NCBI RefSeq assembly: GCF_002915175.1
Contig: NZ_NXEJ01000002.1
Span: 552,572 to 616,571 of the forward strand
Reading direction: 5' to 3'
Origin: Agrobacterium rosae
GTDB taxonomy: Bacteria > Pseudomonadota > Alphaproteobacteria > Rhizobiales > Rhizobiaceae
DNA: 64,000 bases
In this document: piece by piece, positions 27,312-36,400 of the stretch
Position numbering within the stretch: position 1 is the stretch's first letter
Layout of the letters: each line of letters starts with the position of its first letter
Program-made: the position numbers and the translations under genes
The notes under the pieces: model-generated
Seen by the model: only the letters and a program-made list of their open reading frames with translations
What the model was told of the DNA's origin: nothing
Database searches by the model: none

Positions 27312-29384
27312 ATGTATCAAATTCTGACCTGCCTGGCCGTAGACCATGACATTCGCTATACTCTAGCGGCCGTCACCATTTGTGTGATGGGCAGCTTTCT
27401 GACCATGCGTCTATTTGCCCGCTCCCGCCAGTCGACATCTATTCAGCGCGCAAACTGGCTGTTTCTTGCGGGCATGATCGGCGGCACAACGATCTGGACC
27501 ACCCATTTCGTGGCTATGCTGGGTTACCAGGCACCTGGCAGTGTCGGATTTCTTCCAGGGTTCACCGGTCTGTCTTTCATCATTTCAGTTGTTGCGACGA
27601 CCGCGGGACTCGCCATCGCCACCTATGGCGGAAATACGCCGCTTGCAGAAGGTGGAGGCCTTGTTGTCGGGCTGGGCATCGCCTGCATGCATTATACCGG
27701 CATGGCTGCCTATACTGTTCAAGGTTCACTGGTCTGGGATCCGGTCTACGTGATTGCATCGATGGTACTTGGCGGCATGTTCGGAATGCTGGCAACCAAC
27801 CGCGTCGTTCGACCCGTGAACTGGTTTTGCAAATATAGCGGCATGACGTTTCTGGTGCTGGCCATTGCCTCGACCCATTACACGGCGATGGCAGCATTTT
27901 CGGTGTCGTTCGAACCGGCAATGACGATAGCCCCGTCTCTGGTTTCGCCCAGCCTCATGGGTGGTAGCGCTATCATCATCACCTTCGTCCTCCTTGCCTT
28001 CGGGCTTTCGACCTATGTCATCGATTCTGAAACCAGCTTGCAGGCCGTTGCGCGGTATCGCCATCTATCTCTGCATGACGCGTTGACTGGCATTCCCAAT
28101 CGGGCGGCATTTCAGGAGCATTTGCAGGCGCTTTTGAAGCGCAGCAACGATCCGACTGCGCGCATCGCCCTGTTGTCTTTCGATCTCAACCGTTTCAAGG
28201 AAATCAACGACGTTCACGGCCATGGGGCAGGGGACGCCGTGCTGCGCTCGCTGGCAGACCGTATGAGCTCCATTCTACGGCCGGGAGAATTCGTCGCCCG
28301 TGTGGGTGGCGATGAGTTCGCCGCGGTGTTGCCCCGTTATTACGCTCGCGCCGACGGTCTGGAATTCGCCAACCGCCTTTTGGCAGAGGTCATCAAGCCC
28401 ATCGAGTGGAATGAAACGGTTTTATCGGTCGGCGCAAGTATCGGCATCGCGGTTGGGAATTCCAGCACGAAAAATGCCGATGCCCTGATCTCGCAGGCCG
28501 ATGTCGCGATGTATCGCGCCAAGAGCGATGTGACCGGCACCATCTGCTTCTACGACAAATCGATGGACGAAGCCGCACGTGCCCGCAACGCTCTGGCTGT
28601 CAGCATGCGTTCCGGGCTGGCGAAAGGAGCTTTCGAGCTCTACTTCCAGCAGCAGAACGATACGACCAGCGGTGCCATCGTCGGTTTCGAGGTGCTGCTA
28701 CGCTGGAACCATCCAGAGCGCGGCATGATCTCGCCCGCCGAATTCATTCCCATCGCAGAGCAGACCGGCTTTATCATCGAGATGGGTGAATGGGTGTTGC
28801 GCGAGGCGTGTCTGCATGCGGTGCGTTGGAGAAACCCGTTGACCATCGCCGTCAACGTCGCGCCCTTGCAGCTTTCGGATTCCGACTTCGTCAAGAAGGT
28901 TCAGCGTATCCTCAACGAGAGCGGGCTGGAGCCGAGACGGCTGGAACTGGAAATCACCGAAAGCGGCATCATTGCCGACCATAGGCATGCGCTGGTGACG
29001 ATACGCCGGTTGAAATCGTTGGGCGTGCGCATCGCGATGGATGACTACGGCACGGGTTACTCGTCGCTATCGACGTTGCAGAGCTTCCCGTTCGACAAGA
29101 TCAAGATCGACCGTGGTTTCGTGGAGGGGCTGGCAACCAACCTGCAGTCGCAGGCCATCGTCCGCTCCACCCTGATCCTTGCCAACAGCCTTAACATTCC
29201 AGTTTTGGCCGAGGGTGTGGAGACCCAGGCACATCTGGAGTTTTTGCGCAGGGAAGGGTGTCAGCACGTTCAGGGCTATTATTACGGACGTCCGGGGCCG
29301 GCCATCACCATCGACTCGATCGTCAATTGGATGTCCGATGCCGACAGGCTGAGCGAAGGCAGTGCCCTGCCGTTGGCAAGCTAG
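27312..29384 (+). CDS. MHYT-GGDEF-EAL membrane signalling protein
   Basis: A 690-residue protein. The N-terminal MHYT sensor has seven hydrophobic segments with the repeated motif: TTHFVAMLGY, CMHYTGMAAY and STHYTAMAAF, thought to bind a metal or a diatomic gas. Then come a GGDEF domain (RVGGDEFAAVLP) and an EAL domain with FEVLLRW, ELEITESGI, MDDYGTGYSSL, KIDRGFVEGL and AEGVET, so both catalytic sites look intact. The ATG at 27312 is taken as start; an in-frame GTG lies 9 bases upstream. It is a single gene. Confidence 0.93.
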   Translation: MYQILTCLAVDHDIRYTLAAVTICVMGSFLTMRLFARSRQSTSIQRANWLFLAGMIGGTTIWTTHFVAMLGYQAPGSVGFLPGFTGLSFIISVVATTAGLAIATYGGNTPLAEGGGLVVGLGIACMHYTGMAAYTVQGSLVWDPVYVIASMVLGGMFGMLATNRVVRPVNWFCKYSGMTFLVLAIASTHYTAMAAFSVSFEPAMTIAPSLVSPSLMGGSAIIITFVLLAFGLSTYVIDSETSLQAVARYRHLSLHDALTGIPNRAAFQEHLQALLKRSNDPTARIALLSFDLNRFKEINDVHGHGAGDAVLRSLADRMSSILRPGEFVARVGGDEFAAVLPRYYARADGLEFANRLLAEVIKPIEWNETVLSVGASIGIAVGNSSTKNADALISQADVAMYRAKSDVTGTICFYDKSMDEAARARNALAVSMRSGLAKGAFELYFQQQNDTTSGAIVGFEVLLRWNHPERGMISPAEFIPIAEQTGFIIEMGEWVLREACLHAVRWRNPLTIAVNVAPLQLSDSDFVKKVQRILNESGLEPRRLELEITESGIIADHRHALVTIRRLKSLGVRIAMDDYGTGYSSLSTLQSFPFDKIKIDRGFVEGLATNLQSQAIVRSTLILANSLNIPVLAEGVETQAHLEFLRREGCQHVQGYYYGRPGPAITIDSIVNWMSDADRLSEGSALPLAS

Positions 29385-29468
29385 GCCTGATCTCGGCCAA
29401 TAACGCTTTTTTTCATTGAAAGAGAGACACATCAGGCGCACCATCCCGGCAAAAATCGGGAGGAGCAT

Positions 29469-30428
29469 ATGTCTGTCAGCACCGCTCACGCGGACCATGT
29501 GTACCAGAGCGCCAACCAGCCCTCGGCTGCGGCCAGTTCGCCTATCATTGCATCCTGGCGGCGCTGCATGACCATGCATCATCTTGCCCCGGAAAAGGGC
29601 AGCGAGCCGATTTTTCTTGATGATACCGAGTTTCGCAGAGCGCGGGAGATCTCTGCCGGACTGATTGCCGAAAGCGCCGACGAGCTTGACCGTATTTTTC
29701 TGTCGGTCGGCAAAGCGGGTTGCTGCCTGCTGTTGACGGATGCCGATGGGGTCGCGCTGGAACGCCGCGGTGCTGCGACCGATGACCGGGACTTTCGCCA
29801 ACTGGGCCTCTGGTCGGGTGCTGTCTGGAGCGAAGCGAGTGTCGGCACGAACGGCATCGGCACCGCCCTTGCCGACGAGCGCTCCGTGACCATCTACCGC
29901 GACCAGCATTTTTTCTCGTCCAACATCAGCCTCTGCTGCACCACAGCTCCCATTCGTGACCATATGGGCCAAGTCACAGGCGCGCTGGATATTTCCACCT
30001 GCCGCGATGACGTCAACGAACTGACCTTCTCGATGTTGACGCAGGCCGTGCGGGATGCGGCGCAGCGCATCGAGGGCAATCTGTTCCGTCGGGCTTTCCC
30101 CGGCGCGCGTATCCTCATGCTGCCATCCGGCAACTCCACCTCGCTGTCTCTGCTGGCGGTCGATCAGGATGATATCATTCTCGGCGCAACGCGGGCGGCG
30201 CGGCTGGCTCTGCACCTGGATGATACGCGGCTGGCGATCGGCGTTCCCGCATCTGACGCCTTGCGGGAAGACCGGCATGATAAGGGCGCAGAACTTGCCG
30301 ATGCCGAGCGGGCAGCGCTGCGCCGGGTCTTATCCCGCGCCAAAGGCAATATCACACAGGCCGCCGCCCTGCTGGGTATCAGCCGCGCCACGCTTCACCG
30401 CAAGATGAAGAAGCTGTCGGTTCACTAG
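29469..30428 (+). CDS. AcoR-like regulator: GAF domain and Fis-type HTH, no AAA+ domain
   Basis: A 319-residue regulator. The N-terminal and GAF part (residues about 20-190) includes ASWRRCM, the 'WSEASVGTNGIGTAL' block and CCTTAPIRDHMGQVTGALDIS, all characteristic of AcoR-type sigma-54 activators. The C-terminus (ERAALRRVLSRAKGNITQAAALLGISRATLHRKMKKL) is a Fis-type helix-turn-helix. The central AAA+ ATPase with its GAFTGA loop is absent, so it cannot activate sigma-54 in the usual way. It lies directly upstream of an AldB-type aldehyde dehydrogenase, its likely target. The ribosome binding site is GGGAGGAG. Confidence 0.88.
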   Translation: MSVSTAHADHVYQSANQPSAAASSPIIASWRRCMTMHHLAPEKGSEPIFLDDTEFRRAREISAGLIAESADELDRIFLSVGKAGCCLLLTDADGVALERRGAATDDRDFRQLGLWSGAVWSEASVGTNGIGTALADERSVTIYRDQHFFSSNISLCCTTAPIRDHMGQVTGALDISTCRDDVNELTFSMLTQAVRDAAQRIEGNLFRRAFPGARILMLPSGNSTSLSLLAVDQDDIILGATRAARLALHLDDTRLAIGVPASDALREDRHDKGAELADAERAALRRVLSRAKGNITQAAALLGISRATLHRKMKKLSVH

Positions 30429-30442
30429 AAAAGCCTTTTTTC

Positions 30443-30548
30443 CTCATTCCTGTGCTTGTCACAGGAATCCAGCCAGACCAAGTCTTTGGGCTGAAAGGGG
30501 TCTTCTCAGCCGCGACGACTGGATTCCTGTGACAAGCACAGGAATGAG
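30443..30548. repeat. Intergenic palindromic repeat, family 1, copy B
   Basis: A 106-base element with the same perfect 27-base terminal inverted repeat as copy A (arms 30443-30469 and 30522-30548). Its interior matches copy A when read on the opposite strand (shared TTTCAGCCC and CTGGCT segments), so the two copies are inverted relative to each other. It lies between the regulator gene and the aldehyde dehydrogenase promoter region and may act as a bidirectional terminator. Confidence 0.85.
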
Positions 30549-30581
30549 GGGGGAATGATAATCCCGAAAGGTTTGGTGCCA

Positions 30582-30600
30582 CTGTGACATACATTCACAG
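30582..30600. promoter_or_regulatory. Candidate operator upstream of aldB
   Basis: A perfect dyad CTGTGA-N7-TCACAG, 134 bases before the aldehyde dehydrogenase ATG. It is a suitable distance for an upstream activator site of the neighbouring GAF-Fis regulator; a CRP-like site is the other possibility. Which protein binds is unknown. Confidence 0.4.
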
Positions 30601-30733
30601 ATTGCGCTGTCGCAGATGTGAAACACTGTGCAGTGCGGAATATAGCGCCGCCTCTTTGCTTTGCTGAAATCTACGCCCACCTTCCTGTCACGCGATCAGA
30701 TACGGGTCGCATTTCATCAGGGAGGATGAACTC

Positions 30734-32251
30734 ATGAACATTCAGGTCCAGCACAAGGCCGGTGAAACACCCTTCAAGCTTAAATATGGCAACTACATCG
30801 GTGGCCAATGGGTGGAGCCGAAATCCGGTCGCTATATGGATAACCCGTCTCCGGTGACAGGCCAGAAGATTTGCGAAGTCCCACGTTCGGACGCCAGCGA
30901 TATCGAGTTTGCTCTCGATGCCGCCCACAAGGCACGCGCAGCCTGGGGCCAGACCAGCGCCACGGAACGCTCCAATATCCTTCTGAAAATCGCCCAGCGC
31001 ATTGAGGATAATCTCGAGCTCATCGCGCGCGCCGAGACATGGGATAATGGCAAGCCGTTGCGTGAAACTACCAACGCCGACATTCCGTTGGCGATCGATC
31101 ACTTCCGCTATTTCGCCGGTTGTATTCGTGCACAGGAAGGCTCCATCGGTCAGATCGACAATGACACGGTTGCCTATCATTTCCATGAGCCGCTAGGTGT
31201 CGTCGGGCAGATCATTCCGTGGAACTTCCCCATCCTGATGGCGACCTGGAAGCTTGCTCCAGCACTTGCTGCCGGTAACTGTGTGGTGCTGAAGCCCGCG
31301 GAGCAGACGCCAGCGTCCATTCTGCTGGTCATGGAACTGATCGAGGACCTGTTGCCGCCCGGCGTCGTCAACGTCGTCAACGGCCTTGGCCTTGAAGCTG
31401 GCAAGCCGCTGGCGCAAAGCAACCGCATCGCCAAGATTGCCTTTACCGGCTCGACCTCCGTCGGCAAGGAAATCATGCGCTATGCTGCCGACAACGTCAC
31501 CAACATCACGCTGGAACTGGGCGGCAAGTCGCCGAACATCTTCTTTGCGGATGTGATGAACGAGGATGACGCTTTCCTCGACAAGGCGCTTGAGGGCTTT
31601 GCGATGTTCGCGCTCAATCAGGGCGAGGTATGCACATGCCCATCCCGCGCTTTGGTGCATGAATCCATCTATGACCGCTTCATGGAAAAAGCCATCAAGC
31701 GTGTGGAAGCCATCAGCCAGGATGACCCGCTGAACGCTTCGACTATGATCGGCGCTCAGGCCTCGCAAGAGCAGTTCGACAAGATCATGAGCTATCTTGA
31801 AATCGGCAAAAAGGAAGGCGCGAAAGTGCTGACCGGCGGCGACAAGAAATCGCTTTCCGGCAATCTGAAAGACGGCTTCTACATCCAGCCGACGGTGTTT
31901 GAAGGCAACAACAAGATGCGCGTGTTCCAGGAGGAGATCTTCGGGCCGGTTGTGTCCGTCACGACCTTCAAGACCGTGGAAGAGGCCATCGAAATCGCCA
32001 ATGACACGGTTTACGGCCTTGGTGCCGGTGTCTGGAGCCGTGATACCAACCTTGCCTACCGCGCAGGGCGCGGCATCGAGGCTGGTCGTGTGTGGACCAA
32101 CTGCTACCATGCCTATCCAGCCGGTGCCGCCTTCGGTGGTTACAAGCAGTCGGGCATCGGTCGCGAAACGCACAAGATGATGCTGGACCACTATCAGCAG
32201 ACCAAAAACCTGCTGGTGTCCTACAGCCCGAACAAGCTCGGCTTCTTCTGA
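30734..32251 (+). CDS. aldB: NAD(P)-dependent aldehyde dehydrogenase, AldB/ExaC type
   Basis: Oxidises acetaldehyde and similar aldehydes to acids. The 505 residues follow E. coli AldB closely from end to end. The general base is Glu261 in LELGGKSPN and the nucleophile is Cys300 in [11 protein letters not shown]; a second cysteine two residues on is typical of this subgroup. The NAD site GSTSVGKEI is present. A strong ribosome binding site (GGGAGGATG) precedes the ATG. The upstream AcoR-like regulator and dyad suggest induction by ethanol, acetoin or aldehyde (inference). Confidence 0.95.
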   Translation: MNIQVQHKAGETPFKLKYGNYIGGQWVEPKSGRYMDNPSPVTGQKICEVPRSDASDIEFALDAAHKARAAWGQTSATERSNILLKIAQRIEDNLELIARAETWDNGKPLRETTNADIPLAIDHFRYFAGCIRAQEGSIGQIDNDTVAYHFHEPLGVVGQIIPWNFPILMATWKLAPALAAGNCVVLKPAEQTPASILLVMELIEDLLPPGVVNVVNGLGLEAGKPLAQSNRIAKIAFTGSTSVGKEIMRYAADNVTNITLELGGKSPNIFFADVMNEDDAFLDKALEGFAMFALNQGEVCTCPSRALVHESIYDRFMEKAIKRVEAISQDDPLNASTMIGAQASQEQFDKIMSYLEIGKKEGAKVLTGGDKKSLSGNLKDGFYIQPTVFEGNNKMRVFQEEIFGPVVSVTTFKTVEEAIEIANDTVYGLGAGVWSRDTNLAYRAGRGIEAGRVWTNCYHAYPAGAAFGGYKQSGIGRETHKMMLDHYQQTKNLLVSYSPNKLGFF

Positions 32252-32282
32252 TCCAATCCGTTCGTTGTTCGCATCAATAAAC

Positions 32283-32314
32283 AAAAAAGCCGGGGTATAT
32301 GCTCCGGCTTTTTT
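32283..32314. terminator. Bidirectional terminator between aldB and prs
   Basis: AAAAAAGCCGG and CCGGCTTTTTT flank a 10-base loop. The stem gives a T tract on both strands, so it can end aldB on the plus strand and prs on the minus strand. Confidence 0.9.
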
Positions 32315-32342
32315 ATTCTATTAGTGATTAAAAATGGAATAT

Positions 32343-33275
32343 TTAGTCAAACAGACCGGAAACCGACTGTTCCATAGACGTGCGGTTGATCGCTTCACCC
32401 AAGAGGGTCGCTGTCGTGATCACGCGGATATTGTGTGCGGATTGTACGCTCGTCGTTGGCTGAATGCTGTCTGTGATGACAAGCTCGCGCAGCTTGGAGG
32501 AGGAGACACGAGCAACGGCACCGCCGGACAGAACGCCGTGGGTGATGTAAGCGGTTACGCTGGTTGCGCCATTCTTGAGAAGCGCTTCGGCCGCGTTGCA
32601 GAGCGTTCCGCCGGAATCGACGATGTCATCGATGAGCAGGCAGTCCTTGCCAGCCACATCACCGATGATGTTCATGACCTCAGACTCACCCGGACGATCA
32701 CGGCGCTTGTCGACGATGGCCAGCAGACAGTCCAGGCGCTTCGCCAGCGACCGAGCGCGAACCACGCCGCCGACATCAGGCGAAACGACCACGACGTTTT
32801 TCGTGTCGTAATGTTCCTTCACATCGCGTGCCAGAATGGGCGCTGCGAAAAGGTTGTCGGTCGGAATGTCAAAGAAGCCCTGAATTTGTCCCGCATGCAG
32901 ATCAAGCGTCAATACGCGGTCCGCTCCGGCTTCGGTAATCAGGTTGGCGACGAGCTTTGCAGAAATCGGTGTGCGGGGACCGGCTTTGCGGTCCTGCCGG
33001 GCGTAACCGAAGTAGGGAAGAACGGCGGTGATGCGCTTTGCTGAGGAACGACGCATCGCGTCGATCATGATCAGCAGTTCCATCAGGTGGTCATTGGCCG
33101 GGAAGGATGTGGACTGAACGAGAAAAACGTCCTCGCCGCGCACATTTTCACTGATTTCTACGAAAATTTCCTGGTCCGCAAACCGCTTTACAGTGGCATT
33201 TCCCAAGGGAACATTAAGATACTTGCAGATCGCTTCGGCCAGATGCCGGTTCGAATTGCCTGCGAAAACCTTCAT
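32343..33275 (-). CDS. prs: Ribose-phosphate pyrophosphokinase
   Basis: Makes PRPP from ribose 5-phosphate and ATP for nucleotide, His and Trp synthesis. Family signatures are [15 protein letters not shown] at the start, [11 protein letters not shown], the ATP-binding [10 protein letters not shown] and the PRPP loop [13 protein letters not shown]. From the ATG at 33275 it has 310 residues, the normal size. The upstream in-frame extension is not homologous to other Prs proteins and is rejected. Confidence 0.97.
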   Translation of the reverse strand: MKVFAGNSNRHLAEAICKYLNVPLGNATVKRFADQEIFVEISENVRGEDVFLVQSTSFPANDHLMELLIMIDAMRRSSAKRITAVLPYFGYARQDRKAGPRTPISAKLVANLITEAGADRVLTLDLHAGQIQGFFDIPTDNLFAAPILARDVKEHYDTKNVVVVSPDVGGVVRARSLAKRLDCLLAIVDKRRDRPGESEVMNIIGDVAGKDCLLIDDIVDSGGTLCNAAEALLKNGATSVTAYITHGVLSGGAVARVSSSKLRELVITDSIQPTTSVQSAHNIRVITTATLLGEAINRTSMEQSVSGLFD

Positions 33276-33520
33276 TGTTGCCGCCTGTTTTAATGCCATC
33301 GCTTGAGATCCGACAGAGCAAGACTTCTCTGTGGTCCGTGCGTCGTTCAACGGGAAGGAATACCCGGCCCAAAGGGTGCCGGACATGCCGTTTTGCCATG
33401 GGCGCCTTAATAGCGGGGTTGCCCGTGAATGCAAGAGGTCAGGTGGTGATACCCTTAATTTTCATGAAAACTTTGTGACTTAGCCGGTATCAACAGGTTT
33501 CATCCACAATTTCCGCGGGC

Positions 33521-34222
33521 TTATCCCCGCTGGGACTGTCTCCAGGACTGATAGTCGTTGAGCGTTTTGGCCGCGATCTTCTGCATGGCGGTGTCCGTTA
33601 CGGCAGCCCAAGGATCGCTGCCGCGAGCGGGTACCGTTTCCTGCCCCTGCAAGCGGTGAAGCCGCGCGCCATTGGCATCCAGGACATCCCAGACATAGAC
33701 GATGGTGATATTCCCGCCATCCGCGAAGGCGGACAAATATCCCTTCAGAATGTTCTCTGCCGTCGTGTCACTCGACGGGCGAATGGTCAGCCCCTTCGCC
33801 CGTGCCTCGGCACCCAATTGACGCGACAGCGGCGTCACCGCCTGAACGGGTGCGCCAATGATGGGCAGGAAGCGGATGGTGCCGGACGAGGAGCCGGCGG
33901 GCAGGGAGGCGGTCTGTGTCTGCGGCTGTGCCGGTGCCGTCTGTTGCGCCACCGGCTGGCCAAACTGTGCGCCGCTCGTCATTGCCTGCGCTTGAGCCTG
34001 ACGTGTGTTTTGCGGTGCATAGGCCGGGACCTGAGACGAAACGCCACTCGGAGACCGGTCGGCTGCTGCGGCCATCTGGTCCAGATCGCCCTGGTTGACC
34101 GGGGTCGATTGGGTGTTGCTATGGCCGACATCGACTTGCGGTGTCAGCGCATCGGTCGTGTTGCAGGCCGATAGTGCGAGGGCAAGGCTTGGGATTGCCA
34201 TGACCAACCCTAGCCGCCGCAT
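33521..34222 (-). CDS. Putative lipoprotein, rhizobial hypothetical
   Basis: A 233-residue protein with a lipoprotein signal: a basic start, a hydrophobic core and the lipobox LSAC (Cys20), so it should be anchored to a membrane on the periplasmic side. The next 90 residues are Gln/Ala/Ser/Pro rich and probably disordered. The C-terminal part (TIRFLPIIGAPVQAVTPLSRQLGAEARAKGL.., ending in DYQSWRQSQRG) looks like a folded domain of mixed alpha/beta type. Function is unknown. It may be an envelope factor. Confidence 0.8.
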   Translation of the reverse strand: MRRLGLVMAIPSLALALSACNTTDALTPQVDVGHSNTQSTPVNQGDLDQMAAAADRSPSGVSSQVPAYAPQNTRQAQAQAMTSGAQFGQPVAQQTAPAQPQTQTASLPAGSSSGTIRFLPIIGAPVQAVTPLSRQLGAEARAKGLTIRPSSDTTAENILKGYLSAFADGGNITIVYVWDVLDANGARLHRLQGQETVPARGSDPWAAVTDTAMQKIAAKTLNDYQSWRQSQRG

Positions 34223-34306
34223 GCCGTATATCCCCTCATGAAATGCTCCGTCGTTCCCTGATCGATGGCAATGTAAGGTTCGACCTCGGCGCGAGTCAAA
34301 TCGAGA

Positions 34307-35458
34307 TTAGACCGTCAGCAAATCAAGGCTGTGGCGAGAGAGTGATTCCGGCGCGCCTTCCGTGGTGAGGTAGGTTTGACCCAGCGTCATGGCAAAGCCC
34401 GAGTCGCTGTCCATGATGATCATGTGCACGAACAGCGTCATGTTGGGCAGAATTTCCTGCGTGTTGCCCGCATAGAACATCTGATGCTCCATCCATGATG
34501 GCGAGAAGCGCGCACCCAGCGAATACCCGCAGGCATTGAGGCGATGGCGCGTCAGGCCACGCTCGTCCATGATGCGGGCGTGAACGTCGAAGACATCTCC
34601 GAACGTGTTGCCGGGACGAAGGACATCTTCGATGGCGCGGATGTTCTCGGCGCAGGCATTGTAAAGCTCCTTCTGACGGAACTCGACCTCGCCAATAACG
34701 ACGGTGCGCATCATGGCGGCATGATAGTGGGCACTGACGCCCGCCCATTCCAGCGTCAACTGATCCTTCTCGTCCAGCTTGCGACGTCCGGCTTTGTAAC
34801 GGCAAAGAAGGGCGTCCGCGCCGGAGCCAATGATGAATTCATTGGCAGGGTAATCGCCGCCGCCCGCAAAAACCGCGCCTTGCATGGCCGCAAGAATATC
34901 GGCCTCATCAGCGCCGGGCGCGATGATCTTGAGTGCGGCATCCAGCGCATCATCCGCCAGTGCGCCAGCGCGCTTGGCATAGGCCACTTCGGCCGGGCTT
35001 TTGACGAGACGCAGCCCGCTGACGACGGCTGACGAATCGATGATCTGGCAGAAGCTGGAAAGCTGGTTGTCGAGCAGGCGTGCCACCCGGCCTGTCATGC
35101 CGTGGGTATCGAACTCGATGCCGATGCGGCAACCGAGCAGATCCATGTCGCTCAGCAGGTTTTTGAGATCGAGCGTCGGATCGGCATTGAGACGATCCAC
35201 CCAGATGACGATGTTTTCGATGTTGGATGTCTGACGCGCCTGTCGCAAATCGGCGGAGCGGGTCAGAAGCGTCATGGTGCCATCGGCCTTGACGATCAGC
35301 GTCTGGAAAAAGCAGTAGCCGAACGTGTCATATCCCGTCAGCCAGTACATGCTTTCCTGGGCAAACAGCAGGATTGCGTCCAGCTTTTCCTCTGCCATCT
35401 TTTCAGTCAGGCGGGTGCGGCGTGCCTCGAATTCGGCGGCGTCGAAGTGCAAGGCCAT
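34307..35458 (-). CDS. M24-fold (Xaa-Pro peptidase family) protein lacking usual metal ligands
   Basis: A 383-residue protein with the creatinase N-terminal domain (to about residue 140) and a pita-bread C-terminal domain, as in aminopeptidase P. The places of the five metal ligands are altered: the D-x-G-x..D-x-T-R region reads LEWAGVSAHYHAAMMRT, and the usual G-H-G-I-G reads CGYSLGARF. This suggests a non-metal enzyme of the creatinase or ectoine-hydrolase type rather than a true peptidase (inference). Its stop precedes nothing close; its start is one base from the end of pgeF, so the two are co-transcribed. Confidence 0.85.
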   Translation of the reverse strand: MALHFDAAEFEARRTRLTEKMAEEKLDAILLFAQESMYWLTGYDTFGYCFFQTLIVKADGTMTLLTRSADLRQARQTSNIENIVIWVDRLNADPTLDLKNLLSDMDLLGCRIGIEFDTHGMTGRVARLLDNQLSSFCQIIDSSAVVSGLRLVKSPAEVAYAKRAGALADDALDAALKIIAPGADEADILAAMQGAVFAGGGDYPANEFIIGSGADALLCRYKAGRRKLDEKDQLTLEWAGVSAHYHAAMMRTVVIGEVEFRQKELYNACAENIRAIEDVLRPGNTFGDVFDVHARIMDERGLTRHRLNACGYSLGARFSPSWMEHQMFYAGNTQEILPNMTLFVHMIIMDSDSGFAMTLGQTYLTTEGAPESLSRHSLDLLTV

Positions 35459-35459
35459 A

Positions 35460-36254
35460 TCAGTTCTCCAGAATTGCTATTGCTGAAATCTGCCGCCCGT
35501 AATCCGGTTCCCGATTATGCGTGGTGCGGCGAAAAGAATAGAAGCTGTCATCGTCAGGGTAGGTGCATATACCAAGGTTTTCCGCCGTCACACCCGCGGC
35601 GACCAAACGGTCCACCGTCAATTGCTTCAGATCGAAAAAGGCATGGCCTGCATTGGGAGAGGGCGATAGATAGGCGGCGTAGGCCGGGTTCATCTCTTTC
35701 AGGCTTTCCACCCGCTCAGGCCCGACTTCGTAGTTTTCCTGACTGATCGATGGGCCGAGGCTGGCAACGATACGCTCGCGGCTGGCACCCAGCGCAATCA
35801 TCGCATCCACGGTGTTTTCCAGAACGCCGGACACGGCACCCTTCCAGCCGGCATGGGCAGCACCCACCACACCTGCCTGCGCATCTGCAAACAGGATGGG
35901 GCCACAATCCGCAGCCAGCACGCCGAGGATGATGCCTGATGTGGCGGTGACCATGGCGTCCGCTTGTGGTCTGTCTCCATCATACATACCATCGACGACA
36001 ACGACGTCGGGGGAGTGCACTTGATGCACCGTCGCCAGTTTTTCCAACGGCAGACCAAACCATGCGGCGACGCGGTGTCTGTTTTCCAGAACGGCTTGGC
36101 GGTCATCCTGCGAGCCGAGCCCGACATTCAGGCCGCGGTAAATGCCTTCCGAGACGCCGCCGTGCCGGGTGAAGAAGGCGTGGCTTATGTGCTTGCCGGT
36201 CGATGAGGCAAGCAGGGGGCTCTGGAGGGGAAGCGGCAGAGTTTCGTCCTGCAT
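35460..36254 (-). CDS. pgeF: Peptidoglycan editing factor PgeF (YfiH/laccase-domain family)
   Basis: A 264-residue member of the multicopper-like YfiH family, which in E. coli removes wrongly incorporated amino acids from peptidoglycan precursors. The conserved metal and active-site residues are in FFTRHGGVSEG, VLAADCGPILFAD and GAAHAGWKGAVSG. It lies between the MidA-type methyltransferase and the M24-fold gene in one minus-strand series, an order often seen in rhizobia after lgt. Confidence 0.93.
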   Translation of the reverse strand: MQDETLPLPLQSPLLASSTGKHISHAFFTRHGGVSEGIYRGLNVGLGSQDDRQAVLENRHRVAAWFGLPLEKLATVHQVHSPDVVVVDGMYDGDRPQADAMVTATSGIILGVLAADCGPILFADAQAGVVGAAHAGWKGAVSGVLENTVDAMIALGASRERIVASLGPSISQENYEVGPERVESLKEMNPAYAAYLSPSPNAGHAFFDLKQLTVDRLVAAGVTAENLGICTYPDDDSFYSFRRTTHNREPDYGRQISAIAILEN

Positions 36255-36400
36255 TACGGTATCAATCCTTGGGATGTCGCTGATTTTGAAACGAATATTC
36301 GCGAGCGAGTGTTTCCATTGAAGCGCACCACAGGGGATGCAGACGGCAGTTTATCACTGCTTCGATTTCGCGCGATGTTGGCCCAAGCCCGGTGCCGATG

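Noticed and set aside
31193..32284. Minus-strand open frame opposite aldB
   Set aside because: The complete aldehyde dehydrogenase on the plus strand explains the region; the antisense product has no family features.
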